Shown in pieces: positions 1 to 8,940 of a stretch of 64,000 nucleotides of DNA; the first letter of the stretch is position 1; each line of letters opens with the position of its first letter. Under the pieces are notes generated by a model. It was not told where the DNA came from and did not search any database. It was given only the letters and a program-made list of their open reading frames with translations. Made by a program: the position numbers and the translations under genes. The stretch is from JAICMB01 sp035295125 (lineage in GTDB: Bacteria > Acidobacteriota > Terriglobia > Bryobacterales > Bryobacteraceae): the NCBI GenBank assembly GCA_035295125.1, contig DATGJP010000064.1, positions 62,001-126,000 on the forward strand, in the 5' to 3' direction.

Positions 1-1189
1 TCGCAACGCTCGGATCGTGGCCTTCAATCAGAATCAGGCCCTCGGTGGTGGCGTGCACGTTATTAAGCACGATGTTCTGGTAGCTCGGGATGAGATTTCC
101 GGTCGCACCCGAGGTATAGAAGGGGTCAAATACGATCGGGTGGCGGACATTCCTCATGCAGAAGTTGCTGTAGGTGATGTTCTGCACGAGTCCCCCGCGG
201 CTCACGTCCGACTTGATGCGAATACCGTTCTGGTTCGTGTCCGCGGCTTCGCCGGCAATGGTGATGTGATCGAACAGTACATTGCTGACACCGTTCTGCG
301 TCAGGCTACCAATGGAGGCTCCGTGACCGTTGCCGAAGAAATTATTCACCACGCTGATGTTCATGGCGCCCGGGGGATTACCACCTCCAACGGCCACATT
401 GTCGTCACCGTCGCTGATATGGCTGTTCGTAATCGTTACGTTGCTGGAGTAGCCGGGGTCGATGCCATCGGTGTTACGGGCGTCGTACGGCGCGATGATT
501 TTCACTCCCCAGGCTGTGAAGTTCGTATCCGTTCCCAAGGAGACATGGAAATTTGGCGAGTTCATCAGTGTGATTTTGTACAAAGTGAACCCGTTGGTGT
601 TGTTCACCTGTAGCAGACGCGGGCAGTTTTGGTTGAGCTTTTGTGTATTGGCCTGGTCGGCGAGATCCCACCAACTCGCATTGGAAGGTGCACCGTTCAC
701 CAACAACGGCAGGTAACCGCGGCCGTCAATGACGCCATAGCCCATGATGGCGGCTCCATTGGATCGATTGACGTTAATCAGAGCGACGCATCCGCTGCCG
801 CTCGCGGCGATAGTGCCGCAAGACTGGCTGGAATTGGCGTCGTAGTCGCGAGGATTACGCGAGGCGTAGACTGTCACACCGGCGTCTACGAGCAGCGTGA
901 CTGCGGGAGGGATGCGGATGGGTGCTGTCAGAAACGCATTGTTCGACCCGCTCGAGCGCAGTTCGACGGCTTGGCCCGTGGATGCGCAGGAATCGAGTGC
1001 GTTCTGAATACGGCTGGTATCGTATTGGGTCTCACTGGACGACGGTAATCCGGTGGGACCGGCGCTCAGTTGCGCGTCCAAAGACGTGCAGACCGGCGGA
1101 AAGGACGGTTCTGTGACGGTCCGGGCATCCTGTGCTGCCAAACCCGCGGTCACCAGTCCGACCGCGGCGATGAAGCGAAGCGACATCAT
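1..1189 (-). CDS. polygalacturonase-like glycoside hydrolase family 28, partial (C-terminus beyond left edge)
   Basis: Reading the minus strand from an ATG at 1189 gives 396 open codons that run off the left edge of the window, so the C-terminus is missing. The first 20 residues look like a signal peptide ending in AAQ. The four GH28 signature blocks occur in order: NTDG at residues 239-242, GDD at 261-263, GHG at 288-290 and RIKS at 324-327. In this family the aspartates of the first two blocks form the catalytic set and RIK contacts the galacturonate carboxylate. The expected role is hydrolysis of de-esterified pectin outside the cytoplasm. The ATG overlaps the stop of the upstream pectinesterase gene (ATGA), so the two are probably translationally coupled, and the pairing fits: the esterase exposes polygalacturonate for this enzyme. 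The exact specificity (endo, exo or rhamnogalacturonan) cannot be read from this part. Confidence 0.9.
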   Translation of the reverse strand, partial: MMSLRFIAAVGLVTAGLAAQDARTVTEPSFPPVCTSLDAQLSAGPTGLPSSSETQYDTSRIQNALDSCASTGQAVELRSSGSNNAFLTAPIRIPPAVTLLVDAGVTVYASRNPRDYDANSSQSCGTIAASGSGCVALINVNRSNGAAIMGYGVIDGRGYLPLLVNGAPSNASWWDLADQANTQKLNQNCPRLLQVNNTNGFTLYKITLMNSPNFHVSLGTDTNFTAWGVKIIAPYDARNTDGIDPGYSSNVTITNSHISDGDDNVAVGGGNPPGAMNISVVNNFFGNGHGASIGSLTQNGVSNVLFDHITIAGEAADTNQNGIRIKSDVSRGGLVQNITYSNFCMRNVRHPIVFDPFYTSGATGNLIPSYQNIVLNNVHATTEGLILIEGHDPSVA

Positions 1190-4092
1190 TGAACACTTAC
1201 GGCGCCACTCACTGCGATCCTGACGCCATTGGGGTCGAATAATCGGAACTCATATTGCCCCGGGTTCGCGGGCATTGTAAACGTGAGCTGGCCGGTGTTG
1301 GCGTTGCCTAAAGGTTGTGAACTGAGCGCGTTCCCGTCCGGATCGCCCACTGTGTAGAGCCCGATATAAGCGCCGGAGGCACGATTGGCGGCGGCGCTCC
1401 AGTTAACGGATAGCATCGCTCCCACAGAGGTGGAGTCGGCAGTTGAGTTGACCGTGTAAGGCACCCATCCGCGAAGCGCCTGGGCTGGGTCGCTCCACTT
1501 CGCGGCGTCATCATCGGAGAGCTGAGTCGAAAAGGAGGCACGCTGGCTGACGTCGAGGGGATTGCCGTCGAGATCCGTGCTGCCATATTCCCCGAACTGA
1601 ACGTTTGGTGCCGAGGTTGAGTTGTTCAGAAGCCAGCCCACCGGGATGATGTGAGGACCCATGGCGTTGTTGATGTATACAACCTGGCTGTAGGGATAAA
1701 CGGTGGGATCTATGCGTCCCAGGTAGCTGCCGGTAACGCCGGGTTCGCTCGTCAGGCGATTGTTCAGGAAGATGTAGCCGGCTTGACTCTGAGGATTGCG
1801 GATCTGGGTGTAATAGCCGTTGGAGTTTGCGGCTTTCAGTTCGGAGTTCTGGATGAATACGGAACCCGTGCCCCACATGAAATCGACGTCGCCTTCGATA
1901 AAGCTGTCGGTGACGAAGCCGGTGCCTTGAAGCAACAGCGTGTCCTGGAAGCTATACAGGCTGACGCGGTTGAGTAGAATGCGCTGATTGTTGCCGCGAA
2001 AAGCCTCCGCCTGTGAGCCGCCGTGTGGCGTGGTGTTGTGGAGCGTGATGTTTTCCAGCGTGAAATCCGAGGCATCCACTCCGAACATCGCGCGCCCCAC
2101 GGTGGAGGGATTCATATTGTTGTTGTTCGGGTATTGAATCACCGTGCCATTGCGGTCTGCGCCATGCACCGTGAGGAAAGGCTTGGAGGATGGGACATAA
2201 TCGATTTCGGTATAGGTGCCGGGTTGAACAGTGATGGTCACGGGCTGGGTGTTTTGGGTGGGAACAAAGTCGATTGCACTCTGAACGGTGCAGAAGTCGC
2301 CCGAGTTGTCCGCGGCCACCGTTAAGGCTGAAGCGCCGGAAGTGGGGCCGGATGTTTGGGTCGTGAAAGTCCAGAAACTCGGATCCGAGAAGCCCGCAAA
2401 GGGAGCACCAGATGCATCGAGCAGGACGCCGGGATCCATCGTGACGTAATAAGTGTCGGCGTAGGGAAGCTGGTGATGCAGATAAATATTGGCCGTGTTT
2501 CCGCTAGTGATGATCGGCAGAAAATTGAAAGAATTGCCGCCAATCATGCGGTTTTGCGGATTGGCGGCCATGTCGATCGTGTCCACAATCGCGCCGCTCG
2601 AGTTATAGACCTGGATAAGCCCCGTGGCGCCTGGTTGCGGCGGCTGATCGAATTGAACCGCGAGCGGCGTGTCCACGCAAATGCCCTGTGCTCCAGCCGC
2701 CGGGCTGAATCCGAGAGCGGACATCGGGGACACCACCGTGAGCCGCGCTGTTAGGCTAGTGATGCTGCCGCTGGAGTTGCTGACGACGACGTAGTAGTAC
2801 CCGCTATCTGAGATCTGAGCATTCTGGATCGTGAGTGTCGGCGCGTTTGCCCCGGGCAAGACCTGTTCGAACCACTGAAGCCCCTTGAACCACTGGTAGA
2901 CAAGATTGTCACCGGTGGCCGTCACGGAGAGAGTTGCCGTGGTGCCTAACGTGACGGACGCGTCCGCGGGTTGGACCGTAATAGCCGGTGGAGGCGGAAC
3001 GGGCGAGTCGCTCACGGCAAGTGTTACTGGAGAACTGCTAACCGTGCCGCCGGCATTGCTCACCTGAGCGGTGTAAATGCCGGCATCGCTGTGTTGAACG
3101 TTCACCAGGTTCAGCGTAGGAGTTGTGGCAGAATCATTTCCGGTGACCGGGTTGCCATCCTTCAGCCACTGGTAATTGAGTGAGCTTCCATTGGCGCCGA
3201 CGGCCAAAGTCACGCTGTTTCCCACCTGCAAGGTGAGACTTGTCGGCTGGGGCTGGCTGGTAATAACCGGTGCGGCCGGTGTATAAGCTACCTGGAATTC
3301 CGTGAAGGTAAGCTGCTTGGCGAAGTTCGTGCCACTGATGCGGAACGCGAAGTAATCGAACGAGGTAGCGGGCGTGGGCGTCGATTCTATGCCGGAATAG
3401 CTCAACCCCGACACATCCGCGCCGGTGACACTGGCGGTCAGGCGAGTATCTGTGCTCGACAGGCGCTCGATCGTGTAGAGAAGCGTGTATTGGGTGGTGT
3501 CGCTCAGTGTCTGACGGGCTGTTGCGCCTGTGCCGCTGATGACGGCGAAATCGGAGAAGCTGTTGAATACATTGGCGCTGGTGAGGACAGCGCGGCGGCC
3601 GAGCACAAACGGGTTCCCATTTCCACTCGCATAGAACTGAAGACCATAACCCGTATCACCTACAAACGTGGCGTCGCTCATACCGCCGGTCAAATTGGCG
3701 GTGTTTCGCGTGCCTTTCGAGTCGAGCACGCCCCAGCGAATATCCTGCCCGTTGGCAGTGAACCCCGAAGTGTAGAAGGTTACCGCGACCGAAAGCTTGT
3801 CGCCGACGCCGAGTGTGATTGGAGAGCCTGAGTCGGTGAAGTACGCCCAGAAGGCATCGGACGAGGTTCCGCCGGCAGTCATGTCGAACGTCACGGAGCC
3901 GGGCTGATCGGTCCGAATCGTCGTCGAGCGGCCGTTGAACAGCCAGACAGAGTTGTTCGCAAGGTCTTGGGCCTGGCTGTTACCGTTTGCGAAGGTGTCG
4001 TCGAGAATGACGGTTCCAGGAGTTTGGGCACGGAGGACAACTGCGGCTAGCAGCAGCCCGGCGAGAGGGGCTAATCGTTGGCGGCGCAACAT
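1186..4092 (-). CDS. secreted multidomain pectinesterase (carbohydrate esterase family 8)
   Basis: This gene encodes about 968 residues. I chose the ATG at 4092 because it begins a basic n-region and a hydrophobic signal peptide ending near LRAQ; the frame is open about 60 codons further upstream but that part reads like leader sequence. Order of regions: an N-terminal beta-sandwich-like domain (about 30-270), two Ig-like domains (about 275-365 and 370-455), an SbsA-like Ig domain (about 460-570), the CE8 beta-helix (about 590-900) and a short C-terminal beta-sandwich. The CE8 core carries QDTLL near residue 716, GDVDFMWG near 735 (the DF-F/W-G block with the nucleophilic Asp) and LGR near 791, the usual catalytic and substrate-binding positions. 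It should demethylate pectin outside the cell. Its stop overlaps the start of the GH28 gene. The Ig-like domains suggest spacing from the cell surface or binding to substrate. Confidence 0.9.
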   Translation of the reverse strand: MLRRQRLAPLAGLLLAAVVLRAQTPGTVILDDTFANGNSQAQDLANNSVWLFNGRSTTIRTDQPGSVTFDMTAGGTSSDAFWAYFTDSGSPITLGVGDKLSVAVTFYTSGFTANGQDIRWGVLDSKGTRNTANLTGGMSDATFVGDTGYGLQFYASGNGNPFVLGRRAVLTSANVFNSFSDFAVISGTGATARQTLSDTTQYTLLYTIERLSSTDTRLTASVTGADVSGLSYSGIESTPTPATSFDYFAFRISGTNFAKQLTFTEFQVAYTPAAPVITSQPQPTSLTLQVGNSVTLAVGANGSSLNYQWLKDGNPVTGNDSATTPTLNLVNVQHSDAGIYTAQVSNAGGTVSSSPVTLAVSDSPVPPPPAITVQPADASVTLGTTATLSVTATGDNLVYQWFKGLQWFEQVLPGANAPTLTIQNAQISDSGYYYVVVSNSSGSITSLTARLTVVSPMSALGFSPAAGAQGICVDTPLAVQFDQPPQPGATGLIQVYNSSGAIVDTIDMAANPQNRMIGGNSFNFLPIITSGNTANIYLHHQLPYADTYYVTMDPGVLLDASGAPFAGFSDPSFWTFTTQTSGPTSGASALTVAADNSGDFCTVQSAIDFVPTQNTQPVTITVQPGTYTEIDYVPSSKPFLTVHGADRNGTVIQYPNNNNMNPSTVGRAMFGVDASDFTLENITLHNTTPHGGSQAEAFRGNNQRILLNRVSLYSFQDTLLLQGTGFVTDSFIEGDVDFMWGTGSVFIQNSELKAANSNGYYTQIRNPQSQAGYIFLNNRLTSEPGVTGSYLGRIDPTVYPYSQVVYINNAMGPHIIPVGWLLNNSTSAPNVQFGEYGSTDLDGNPLDVSQRASFSTQLSDDDAAKWSDPAQALRGWVPYTVNSTADSTSVGAMLSVNWSAAANRASGAYIGLYTVGDPDGNALSSQPLGNANTGQLTFTMPANPGQYEFRLFDPNGVRIAVSGAVSVQ

Positions 4093-4153
4093 TGAAATCG
4101 CTCGCAAAATCCGATTATACAGAACCAAATGCCGTGAAGCTGAAATGACTGCG

Positions 4154-5050
4154 TCAGGCAACAGAGCGGAGAATTGAAAGCTGATTGCGGAAAAAGGGCG
4201 AAATGGACTCGTCTTCCAGCCCGAGCGGCGCCAGCGCGCTCTGGAGAGCATCGTCGGGCAGCTGGCTTTCAATTAAGGAATAACCCGCTGCGTCGGCATA
4301 CATGTCGGCGGCATGGATCAGATCGCTCAGGCGTGGGGAGGAATCCTCCGCCAAAGTCTCGTCGCCTTCCGGCCGCTCGTGGAAGCGAACCGCAGTCTGG
4401 ATTTCCTCCGGCAGGTGCCAGTAGGCGATCGCTTCGGCGGATGCTTCCGAATGGGTGAAGCCGAACAGAGACTGCTCGCAGTTCTCGAGATTGGTCCCTT
4501 CCAGATGAACGCCTTCGAGCAGCGTCGCATATTGAAGAGGATGCATGTTGATAAGAATCAACTGGCCGATGTCATGAAAAAGGCCGGCGATAAATGCGTG
4601 TTCGACGAAATGCGGCGCGACGCGTTCACAAAAAAGATCCGCGGCGATACCGGTTGCTAACGCGTGCTGGTTGAACCTGAGCATCGAAAAACCATCAGGC
4701 ATGTGGGTACTACCCCAGATGCGATTCACAGAGATGGCCAACACGAGGTTGCGCAGCCGGTTGATCCCAAGGCGAATCACGGCCTGGCGGACCGAACAGA
4801 TGTCGTGTCCGCGGCTATACATTGCCGAATTGGCAATGCCCAGAACGCGTCCCGCGATCAGTGTATCCTGCTCCACTAAAGCACCGACTGCCGGAAGAGA
4901 TACTTTATCCTCATCCTGTGAGATGGTGGATAGCAGTCGTCGGACGACAGGAGAGAAGGGGGTTAACTTTTCGAGAAATGATAGAATTCTCCGGCGCGCT
5001 TCGATTGGCATCGCCGGCGCAGGCGAATCCAGGGTGACACGATTCGTCAT
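4154..5050 (-). CDS. HDOD domain signalling protein
   Basis: A 298-residue cytoplasmic protein without signal peptide or membrane segment. Most of it is one HDOD domain (about residues 22-235): the N-terminal helical part has the usual RLLSTISQD and LGIANSA stretches, followed by GLFHDIGQ with the HD pair at 159-160 and HSEASAEAIAYWHLP. HDOD proteins are related to HD-type phosphohydrolases but many lack activity; they are found in chemotaxis, motility, cell-cycle and stress signalling, often as adaptors. It starts 46 bp after the stop of the adjacent VWA gene on the same strand, so it could be the last gene of that transcript. No enzymatic function can be assigned from sequence. The domain call is firm, the role open. 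Confidence 0.85.
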   Translation of the reverse strand: MTNRVTLDSPAPAMPIEARRRILSFLEKLTPFSPVVRRLLSTISQDEDKVSLPAVGALVEQDTLIAGRVLGIANSAMYSRGHDICSVRQAVIRLGINRLRNLVLAISVNRIWGSTHMPDGFSMLRFNQHALATGIAADLFCERVAPHFVEHAFIAGLFHDIGQLILINMHPLQYATLLEGVHLEGTNLENCEQSLFGFTHSEASAEAIAYWHLPEEIQTAVRFHERPEGDETLAEDSSPRLSDLIHAADMYADAAGYSLIESQLPDDALQSALAPLGLEDESISPFFRNQLSILRSVA

Positions 5051-5096
5051 CTTATTGACTATCGGCGAGCCGGTAGTGAACCTTTACCCGCCGTTT

Positions 5097-6074
5097 CTAA
5101 TTGTTGAAGCCGCCCGAGGAAGGGTGAGGCCCGAGGTGGGCATCCGGCATCGCATAGTATCCCGACCTGGTCCGCACACGGGTGTTCGCGCCCACGCCGT
5201 TGACTACGACTTCGATTTTACGGAAACTGCCGTCCAGGCTTGGAATACCGGGCGAGTATCCAATGGTGTACTGGTTACGAACCTCGTGGGCGACTCGCAG
5301 GGACATCTGGGTTACCTGCTTCTCGCCGCGGGGATAATAGGCTATGCCGCCCGACGCGGTGGTCAATTGTTCCAAACCCCGCTGCGCCTTTTTCGCTTCG
5401 AGCCGCTCATGAACGCTGAGAAGACCAATGGCATAAATTAGGGTTTCGGTCTGCCTGGCCTTGTTCACGAGTTGTTCCAGTGTGATACTGCTATGGTTGT
5501 CTTCCCCGTCAGTTATCACCAGCAGCAGTTTCTTGTCCTTTTTGCCCTTGTTCACCAGGTAATCGATGGAATTCGAGATGGCATCGCGCAACGCAGTGTT
5601 GCCGCGAGAATCGATGTGCGCTAGTCCTGCTTCCATGCGTTCGATGTCACTGGTGAATTGGGTATCCACCGAGGACTGCTCACTGAAGTTGACAATAAAC
5701 ACTTCGTCATGAGGATTGGAGGCGCGTACAACCGTGGCGGCGGCGCTCTGCGCGTCTTCGAGTTTCTGGAACATGCTGCCGCTGTTATCGATGAGAACTC
5801 CCATGGAGACCGGAACGTCTTCCTGTTCGAAGACGGTGATCCTCTGGCGGATTCCGTTTTCGAAGACGCCAAACGCCTGCTGAGGCAAATCGGTGATCAG
5901 CTTGCCTCCGGGCGCGGTGACGCTGACCGGCAGAACAACAAGCCGGGCATTGGCTGTAAATCTGTATTTATCGCCGCCCATCGTCAGGGCCGGCTGCGTT
6001 GAGATGTTGAGTGGGTCCTGCGCGGCGGCGGAGGCTGCAAGCATCAGCGCAAGGAGACTGCTCCAGTTGCGCAT
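5097..6074 (-). CDS. secreted VWFA-domain protein, acidobacterial type (copy 1)
   Basis: A 325-residue protein with a signal peptide (cleavage near AAAQ, residue 19) and one von Willebrand factor A domain. The metal-ion-dependent adhesion motif is DNSGS at residues 96-100, with DGEDN about 100 residues later. The C-terminus ends the domain with the motif RTRSGYYA seen in all four copies in this window; this matches the VWFA-related acidobacterial family (TIGR03436). Around residues 45-85 there is a conserved small beta-domain (LVVLPVSV, then VFENG). Such domains bind protein ligands through a divalent metal, in the periplasm or on the surface here. The partner is unknown. It is separated by about 240 bp from the other three copies and followed 46 bp later by the HDOD gene. 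Confidence 0.85.
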   Translation of the reverse strand: MRNWSSLLALMLAASAAAQDPLNISTQPALTMGGDKYRFTANARLVVLPVSVTAPGGKLITDLPQQAFGVFENGIRQRITVFEQEDVPVSMGVLIDNSGSMFQKLEDAQSAAATVVRASNPHDEVFIVNFSEQSSVDTQFTSDIERMEAGLAHIDSRGNTALRDAISNSIDYLVNKGKKDKKLLLVITDGEDNHSSITLEQLVNKARQTETLIYAIGLLSVHERLEAKKAQRGLEQLTTASGGIAYYPRGEKQVTQMSLRVAHEVRNQYTIGYSPGIPSLDGSFRKIEVVVNGVGANTRVRTRSGYYAMPDAHLGPHPSSGGFNN

Positions 6075-6200
6075 TTGACCAGTTAATTCAATTCTAACTT
6101 ATTGCCGGCTTAAACCCTCCGTAGTATAGGAATAGCGGAGCGGGGCTCAGGCCCATGTTTCGTCGAACTCTGTAATCAGGTTCTTCCACCTGTTACGACG

Positions 6201-6245
6201 GACGGCTGGTCCACGAAAGTGGATGAATACGAAGGTGGCGCCTCC
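6201..6245. repeat. dispersed 27-bp repeat, copy 1, in the 242-bp gap between VWA copy 1 and its upstream neighbour
   Basis: The reverse complement of positions 6214-6240 matches positions 52846-52872 on the plus strand with 25 of 27 identical bases; both read CGCCACCTT, a variable base, GT, a variable base, then TTCATCCACTTTCG. In this copy the end of the motif can fold as a small hairpin (CCAC, TTTCG loop, TGG). The rest of the 6075-6316 gap shows no convincing gene; a 115-codon frame reads through it but overlaps the real gene at 6317-6847 and has no family features. Confidence 0.5.
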
Positions 6246-6316
6246 ACAGCATGCAGCCAATGGAGTCTTGGACCTAGCGAGAGTTGGGTTTTTCAGTAAC
6301 CTGAGCGCCACTTCGG

Positions 6317-6847
6317 CTATATCACGATGCCCGTGTGGCGAAAGACGCGTTGCTCGGGAGTGAACGGCGGGATTGGCCTCGGCTCGATCAGAGGTGTTCC
6401 ATCCTTCCAGAAGGTAAGAAAACTGCGCTTCTCTCCGGTGCGATAGAAGTGCGCGAGATACGACATGTCGCAAGTCGTGTAATCGGAAAACCACTGATCG
6501 AGATGATTGACATTCGCTTCGTGAAACAGAGCGAGCCCGAAAGCAGCGGCCTCGCGCTCGTATTCCAGAATAGCGGGCATGAGCTTCTCGTCCACCGGCG
6601 GCTCGTGGATCTGGCCCAACTCGAAAGCCTGCGGGTTAACGTTCCATTGCACCGTGTGACCGAACAGGTGGCCTAAAAGGAACAGTCGTTGTTCGGGGTC
6701 CAGAGCGTAATCGATGTCGATCTCGGCGCCGTCGAGATCGCCCGTGAGTGGATCCGGAACATCTATCGTGAGAACGCGGATCCGGTAGTTCCGCTGTATG
6801 TGATCCTCGATTCTTGCGCAGTGGTCCAGCAGCGTCGGGCCGTTCAT
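6317..6847 (-). CDS. conserved hypothetical protein, zincin-like with degenerate HxxxH motif
   Basis: A 176-residue soluble protein. Its ATG overlaps the stop of VWA copy 2 (ATGA at 6847-6844), so it is almost certainly translated with it. Residues 55-70 read LFLLGHLFGHTVQW: the spacing and surroundings resemble the helix of ImmA/IrrE-type metallopeptidases (HExxH followed by TxxxQ), with histidines at 60 and 64 but leucine where the catalytic glutamate should be. Residues 98-113 (LEYEREAAAFGLALFH) resemble the following helix of that fold, where a third metal ligand would lie. The fold assignment is an inference from these two segments; if right, the protein may bind metal without being a peptidase. 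No signal peptide is visible, which contrasts with its secreted VWA neighbours. Confidence 0.6.
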   Translation of the reverse strand: MNGPTLLDHCARIEDHIQRNYRIRVLTIDVPDPLTGDLDGAEIDIDYALDPEQRLFLLGHLFGHTVQWNVNPQAFELGQIHEPPVDEKLMPAILEYEREAAAFGLALFHEANVNHLDQWFSDYTTCDMSYLAHFYRTGEKRSFLTFWKDGTPLIEPRPIPPFTPEQRVFRHTGIVI

Positions 6848-7785
6848 CTGCGTATCGGCTCCGGTGTGGCATAGTAGCCGTTGCGCGTACGTACGGTGGG
6901 ATGCCCTGGCGAGTTCACGGCCACCTTGATCTGCCGGAAGGTTCCATCCAGCGTGCCGTTCGAAGGGGAATACTCGATCAGGTACTGGTTTCGGATCTCG
7001 TTCGCAATCTGCGGCGTGATGGTTTCGACGTCGGCTAATTCTTTGGGGTAATAATCGAGACCTCCGGAGGCTTCGGCCAACGCCTTCAGGGCGCGCTTTG
7101 CGGCGTGGGCGTCCTTCGGAGTCTCTTCCGTCAGCAGTCCGATGGAATAGATCAACACCCCGCTCCGCTGCGCCTTGGGAATGAGGTCTTCTAAGCTGAC
7201 CTGGCTCATATTGTCGTTGCCATCCGTGATCACCAGCAGTACTTTCTTGTCCTTTTTTCCTTCCTTCTTGACGTAATTGATGGACAGGTCGATGGCATCG
7301 CGCATGGCGGTGCCACCTTTCGCGTCGATCCTTCCGAGCGCTGCTTCGAGCTTCCGGATATCGTTCGTGAAAGGCTGGTCGAGGAAGAAATCGTCGCTAA
7401 AATCCACGATGAAAACCTCGTCTCGGGGATTGGACGCCTTTACGAGCGCCAGTGACGCCGCGGCTACCTTGGCACGTTTGTCTCTCATGCTGGCACTGTT
7501 GTCGATTATGATACCCATCGAAACGGGGATATCCTCACGGCGGAACAGGCGAACACTTTGCTCGGCGCCATTTTCAAAGACCCGGAATGCAGATCGCGGA
7601 AGATCAGTCACCAGGTGACCCTGCTTATCGATCACGCTAATGTGGAGATCCACCACCTGGACACCACTGCGGAAGGTTGCGGGTTCGTCCTGGGCAGGGA
7701 GAACCGGCAGCAGATAAAGGAGTAGCGTGGCAGCTTTGACGATTAGCGGCGGCGCGCCATGGTCTCCATACGGTCGGCCCACTTC
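6844..7785 (-). CDS. secreted VWFA-domain protein, acidobacterial type (copy 2)
   Basis: About 313 residues with a hydrophobic segment (KAATLLLYLLPVLPAQ, residues 16-31) acting as signal peptide, then a VWA domain with the metal-binding motif DNSAS at 94-98 and DGNDN further on, and the C-terminal RTRNGYYATP block of the TIGR03436-type family. The start is uncertain. I chose GTG at 7785 as the closest usual start codon ahead of the signal peptide; TTG at 7818 is the only earlier one considered, and neither has a clear ribosome-binding site. Both overlap the 70-codon gene before it, which suggests translation by coupling. Downstream it overlaps the zincin-like gene by 4 bp. Confidence 0.8.
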   Translation of the reverse strand, partial: EVGRPYGDHGAPPLIVKAATLLLYLLPVLPAQDEPATFRSGVQVVDLHISVIDKQGHLVTDLPRSAFRVFENGAEQSVRLFRREDIPVSMGIIIDNSASMRDKRAKVAAASLALVKASNPRDEVFIVDFSDDFFLDQPFTNDIRKLEAALGRIDAKGGTAMRDAIDLSINYVKKEGKKDKKVLLVITDGNDNMSQVSLEDLIPKAQRSGVLIYSIGLLTEETPKDAHAAKRALKALAEASGGLDYYPKELADVETITPQIANEIRNQYLIEYSPSNGTLDGTFRQIKVAVNSPGHPTVRTRNGYYATPEPIRR

Positions 7786-7955
7786 AGAAAGGCTAGCAAA
7801 CTTCGCCGCTGTTCCCAAACGAAATTCCAGAATGTCTGGAAGTCGATCTGGTCGGCCTTCACACCCCAGTAGGTCTCAATTCGCCAGCGTAGGTAAGGAC
7901 TGTTCCAGGGCTGAAGGCGATAGCCTCGTGAGGCGCGCCAGAGGAACCGAATCAT
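7743..7955 (-). CDS. 70-residue conserved basic/aromatic protein within the VWA operon
   Basis: This small gene lies between VWA copies 3 and 2. Its ATG at 7955 follows the stop of copy 3 by one base (TGAGATG), and its TAA at 7745-7743 lies just ahead of the signal peptide of copy 2. The product is 70 residues, very rich in Trp, Arg, Phe and Tyr; characteristic stretches are SPYLRWRIETYWG (19-31) and FWNFVWEQRRSLLAFLKWA (42-60). I recall similar short proteins in acidobacterial genomes but know of no function. There is no clear signal peptide; the C-terminal half could form an amphipathic helix lying on a membrane. Its tight placement between coupled genes argues that it is translated. Confidence 0.7.
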   Translation of the reverse strand: MIRFLWRASRGYRLQPWNSPYLRWRIETYWGVKADQIDFQTFWNFVWEQRRSLLAFLKWADRMETMARRR

Positions 7956-7956
7956 C

Positions 7957-8940
7957 TCAGTCGGACGGATGCGTGAGACCGGCCCTCTTGGGCTTCTGCT
8001 GCGAGTCTGGCGTCGCATAATACCCCGTGCGGGTGCGGACTGTGGCGTTTCGGCCGGCTCCGGCAACGGTGACCTTGATCTGGCGGAAGCTGCCGTCCAG
8101 CGCCTGAATGGTGGGAGAATACGCAATCGTGTATTGGTTGCGGACTTCCTGGGCCACCTGCAGCGCGATCTTGTCCACTTCCGCGAGTTCTTTCGGGTAG
8201 TAGGACAAGCCTCCGGAGGCGTTGGTGAGCTCGTCGAGAGCGCGCTTGGCTTTCTTCCCTTCGCGGCGGTCCTCATCGTTCAGCAGGCCAATGGAGTAAA
8301 TACTCACTTCTTTCTGACGGGCCTTGTCTACCAGCTTTTCAAGCGACGTTGTACTCGCATTGTCGTTGCCGTCGGTGACTACAAGTATGACTTTCTTGTC
8401 CTTTTTACCCTTCTCAAGCATGTAGTCGATCGACATGGATATGGCGTCGCGCATGGCCGTCCCGCCGCGTGAGTCGATTCGCGCCAGGCCCGCCTCGAGC
8501 TTTTTCATGTCGTTGGTGAATTCCACATCCAGAAAGGCTTCGTCATTGAAGTTCACGACAAAAACCTCGTCGTGGGGATTGGAAGCACGGACCAGGTCCG
8601 CGGAGGCGGTCTCTACTTTCGTGCGTTTCTCGCGCATGCTGCCGCTGTTGTCGATGATGATCCCCATCGAGACGGGGACGTCCTCACGTTTGAAGATCTT
8701 AATGGGCTGGGGGCTGCCGTTTTCGAAAACCTTAAAGGCGTCCTGCGTCAGGTTCGTAATCAGCTTGCCGCTTTTGTCCGCGACGCTCACCGGCAAAACG
8801 ACCAGTCGGGTATCGGACGTAAAGACGGGTATCTCACCCGGATCCTTAGGCGTTCCAGGCGGCGGCGGGATGTTGACCGGTTGCTGGGCAGACGCGAGGG
8901 CCGCCAGCAAGAGAAGAAGGAAACTACTGAGAAGGCGCAT
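7957..8940 (-). CDS. secreted VWFA-domain protein, acidobacterial type (copy 3)
   Basis: A 327-residue protein with a classic signal peptide (leucine-rich, ending ASAQQ near residue 20). A proline-rich stretch follows (24-36), then the family's small beta-domain (LVVLPVSV, KVFENG) and a VWA domain with DNSGS at 97-101 and DGNDN later. It ends RTRTGYYATP plus a short basic tail. Of the four copies it is closest by eye to copies 1 and 2, sharing long stretches such as EGKKDKKV and ISMSIDY-like blocks. The ATG at 8940 lies inside the end of copy 4 (17 bp overlap) and the stop is one base ahead of the 70-codon gene. Metal-dependent ligand binding outside the cytoplasm is expected from the domain. 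Confidence 0.85.
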   Translation of the reverse strand: MRLLSSFLLLLLAALASAQQPVNIPPPPGTPKDPGEIPVFTSDTRLVVLPVSVADKSGKLITNLTQDAFKVFENGSPQPIKIFKREDVPVSMGIIIDNSGSMREKRTKVETASADLVRASNPHDEVFVVNFNDEAFLDVEFTNDMKKLEAGLARIDSRGGTAMRDAISMSIDYMLEKGKKDKKVILVVTDGNDNASTTSLEKLVDKARQKEVSIYSIGLLNDEDRREGKKAKRALDELTNASGGLSYYPKELAEVDKIALQVAQEVRNQYTIAYSPTIQALDGSFRQIKVTVAGAGRNATVRTRTGYYATPDSQQKPKRAGLTHPSD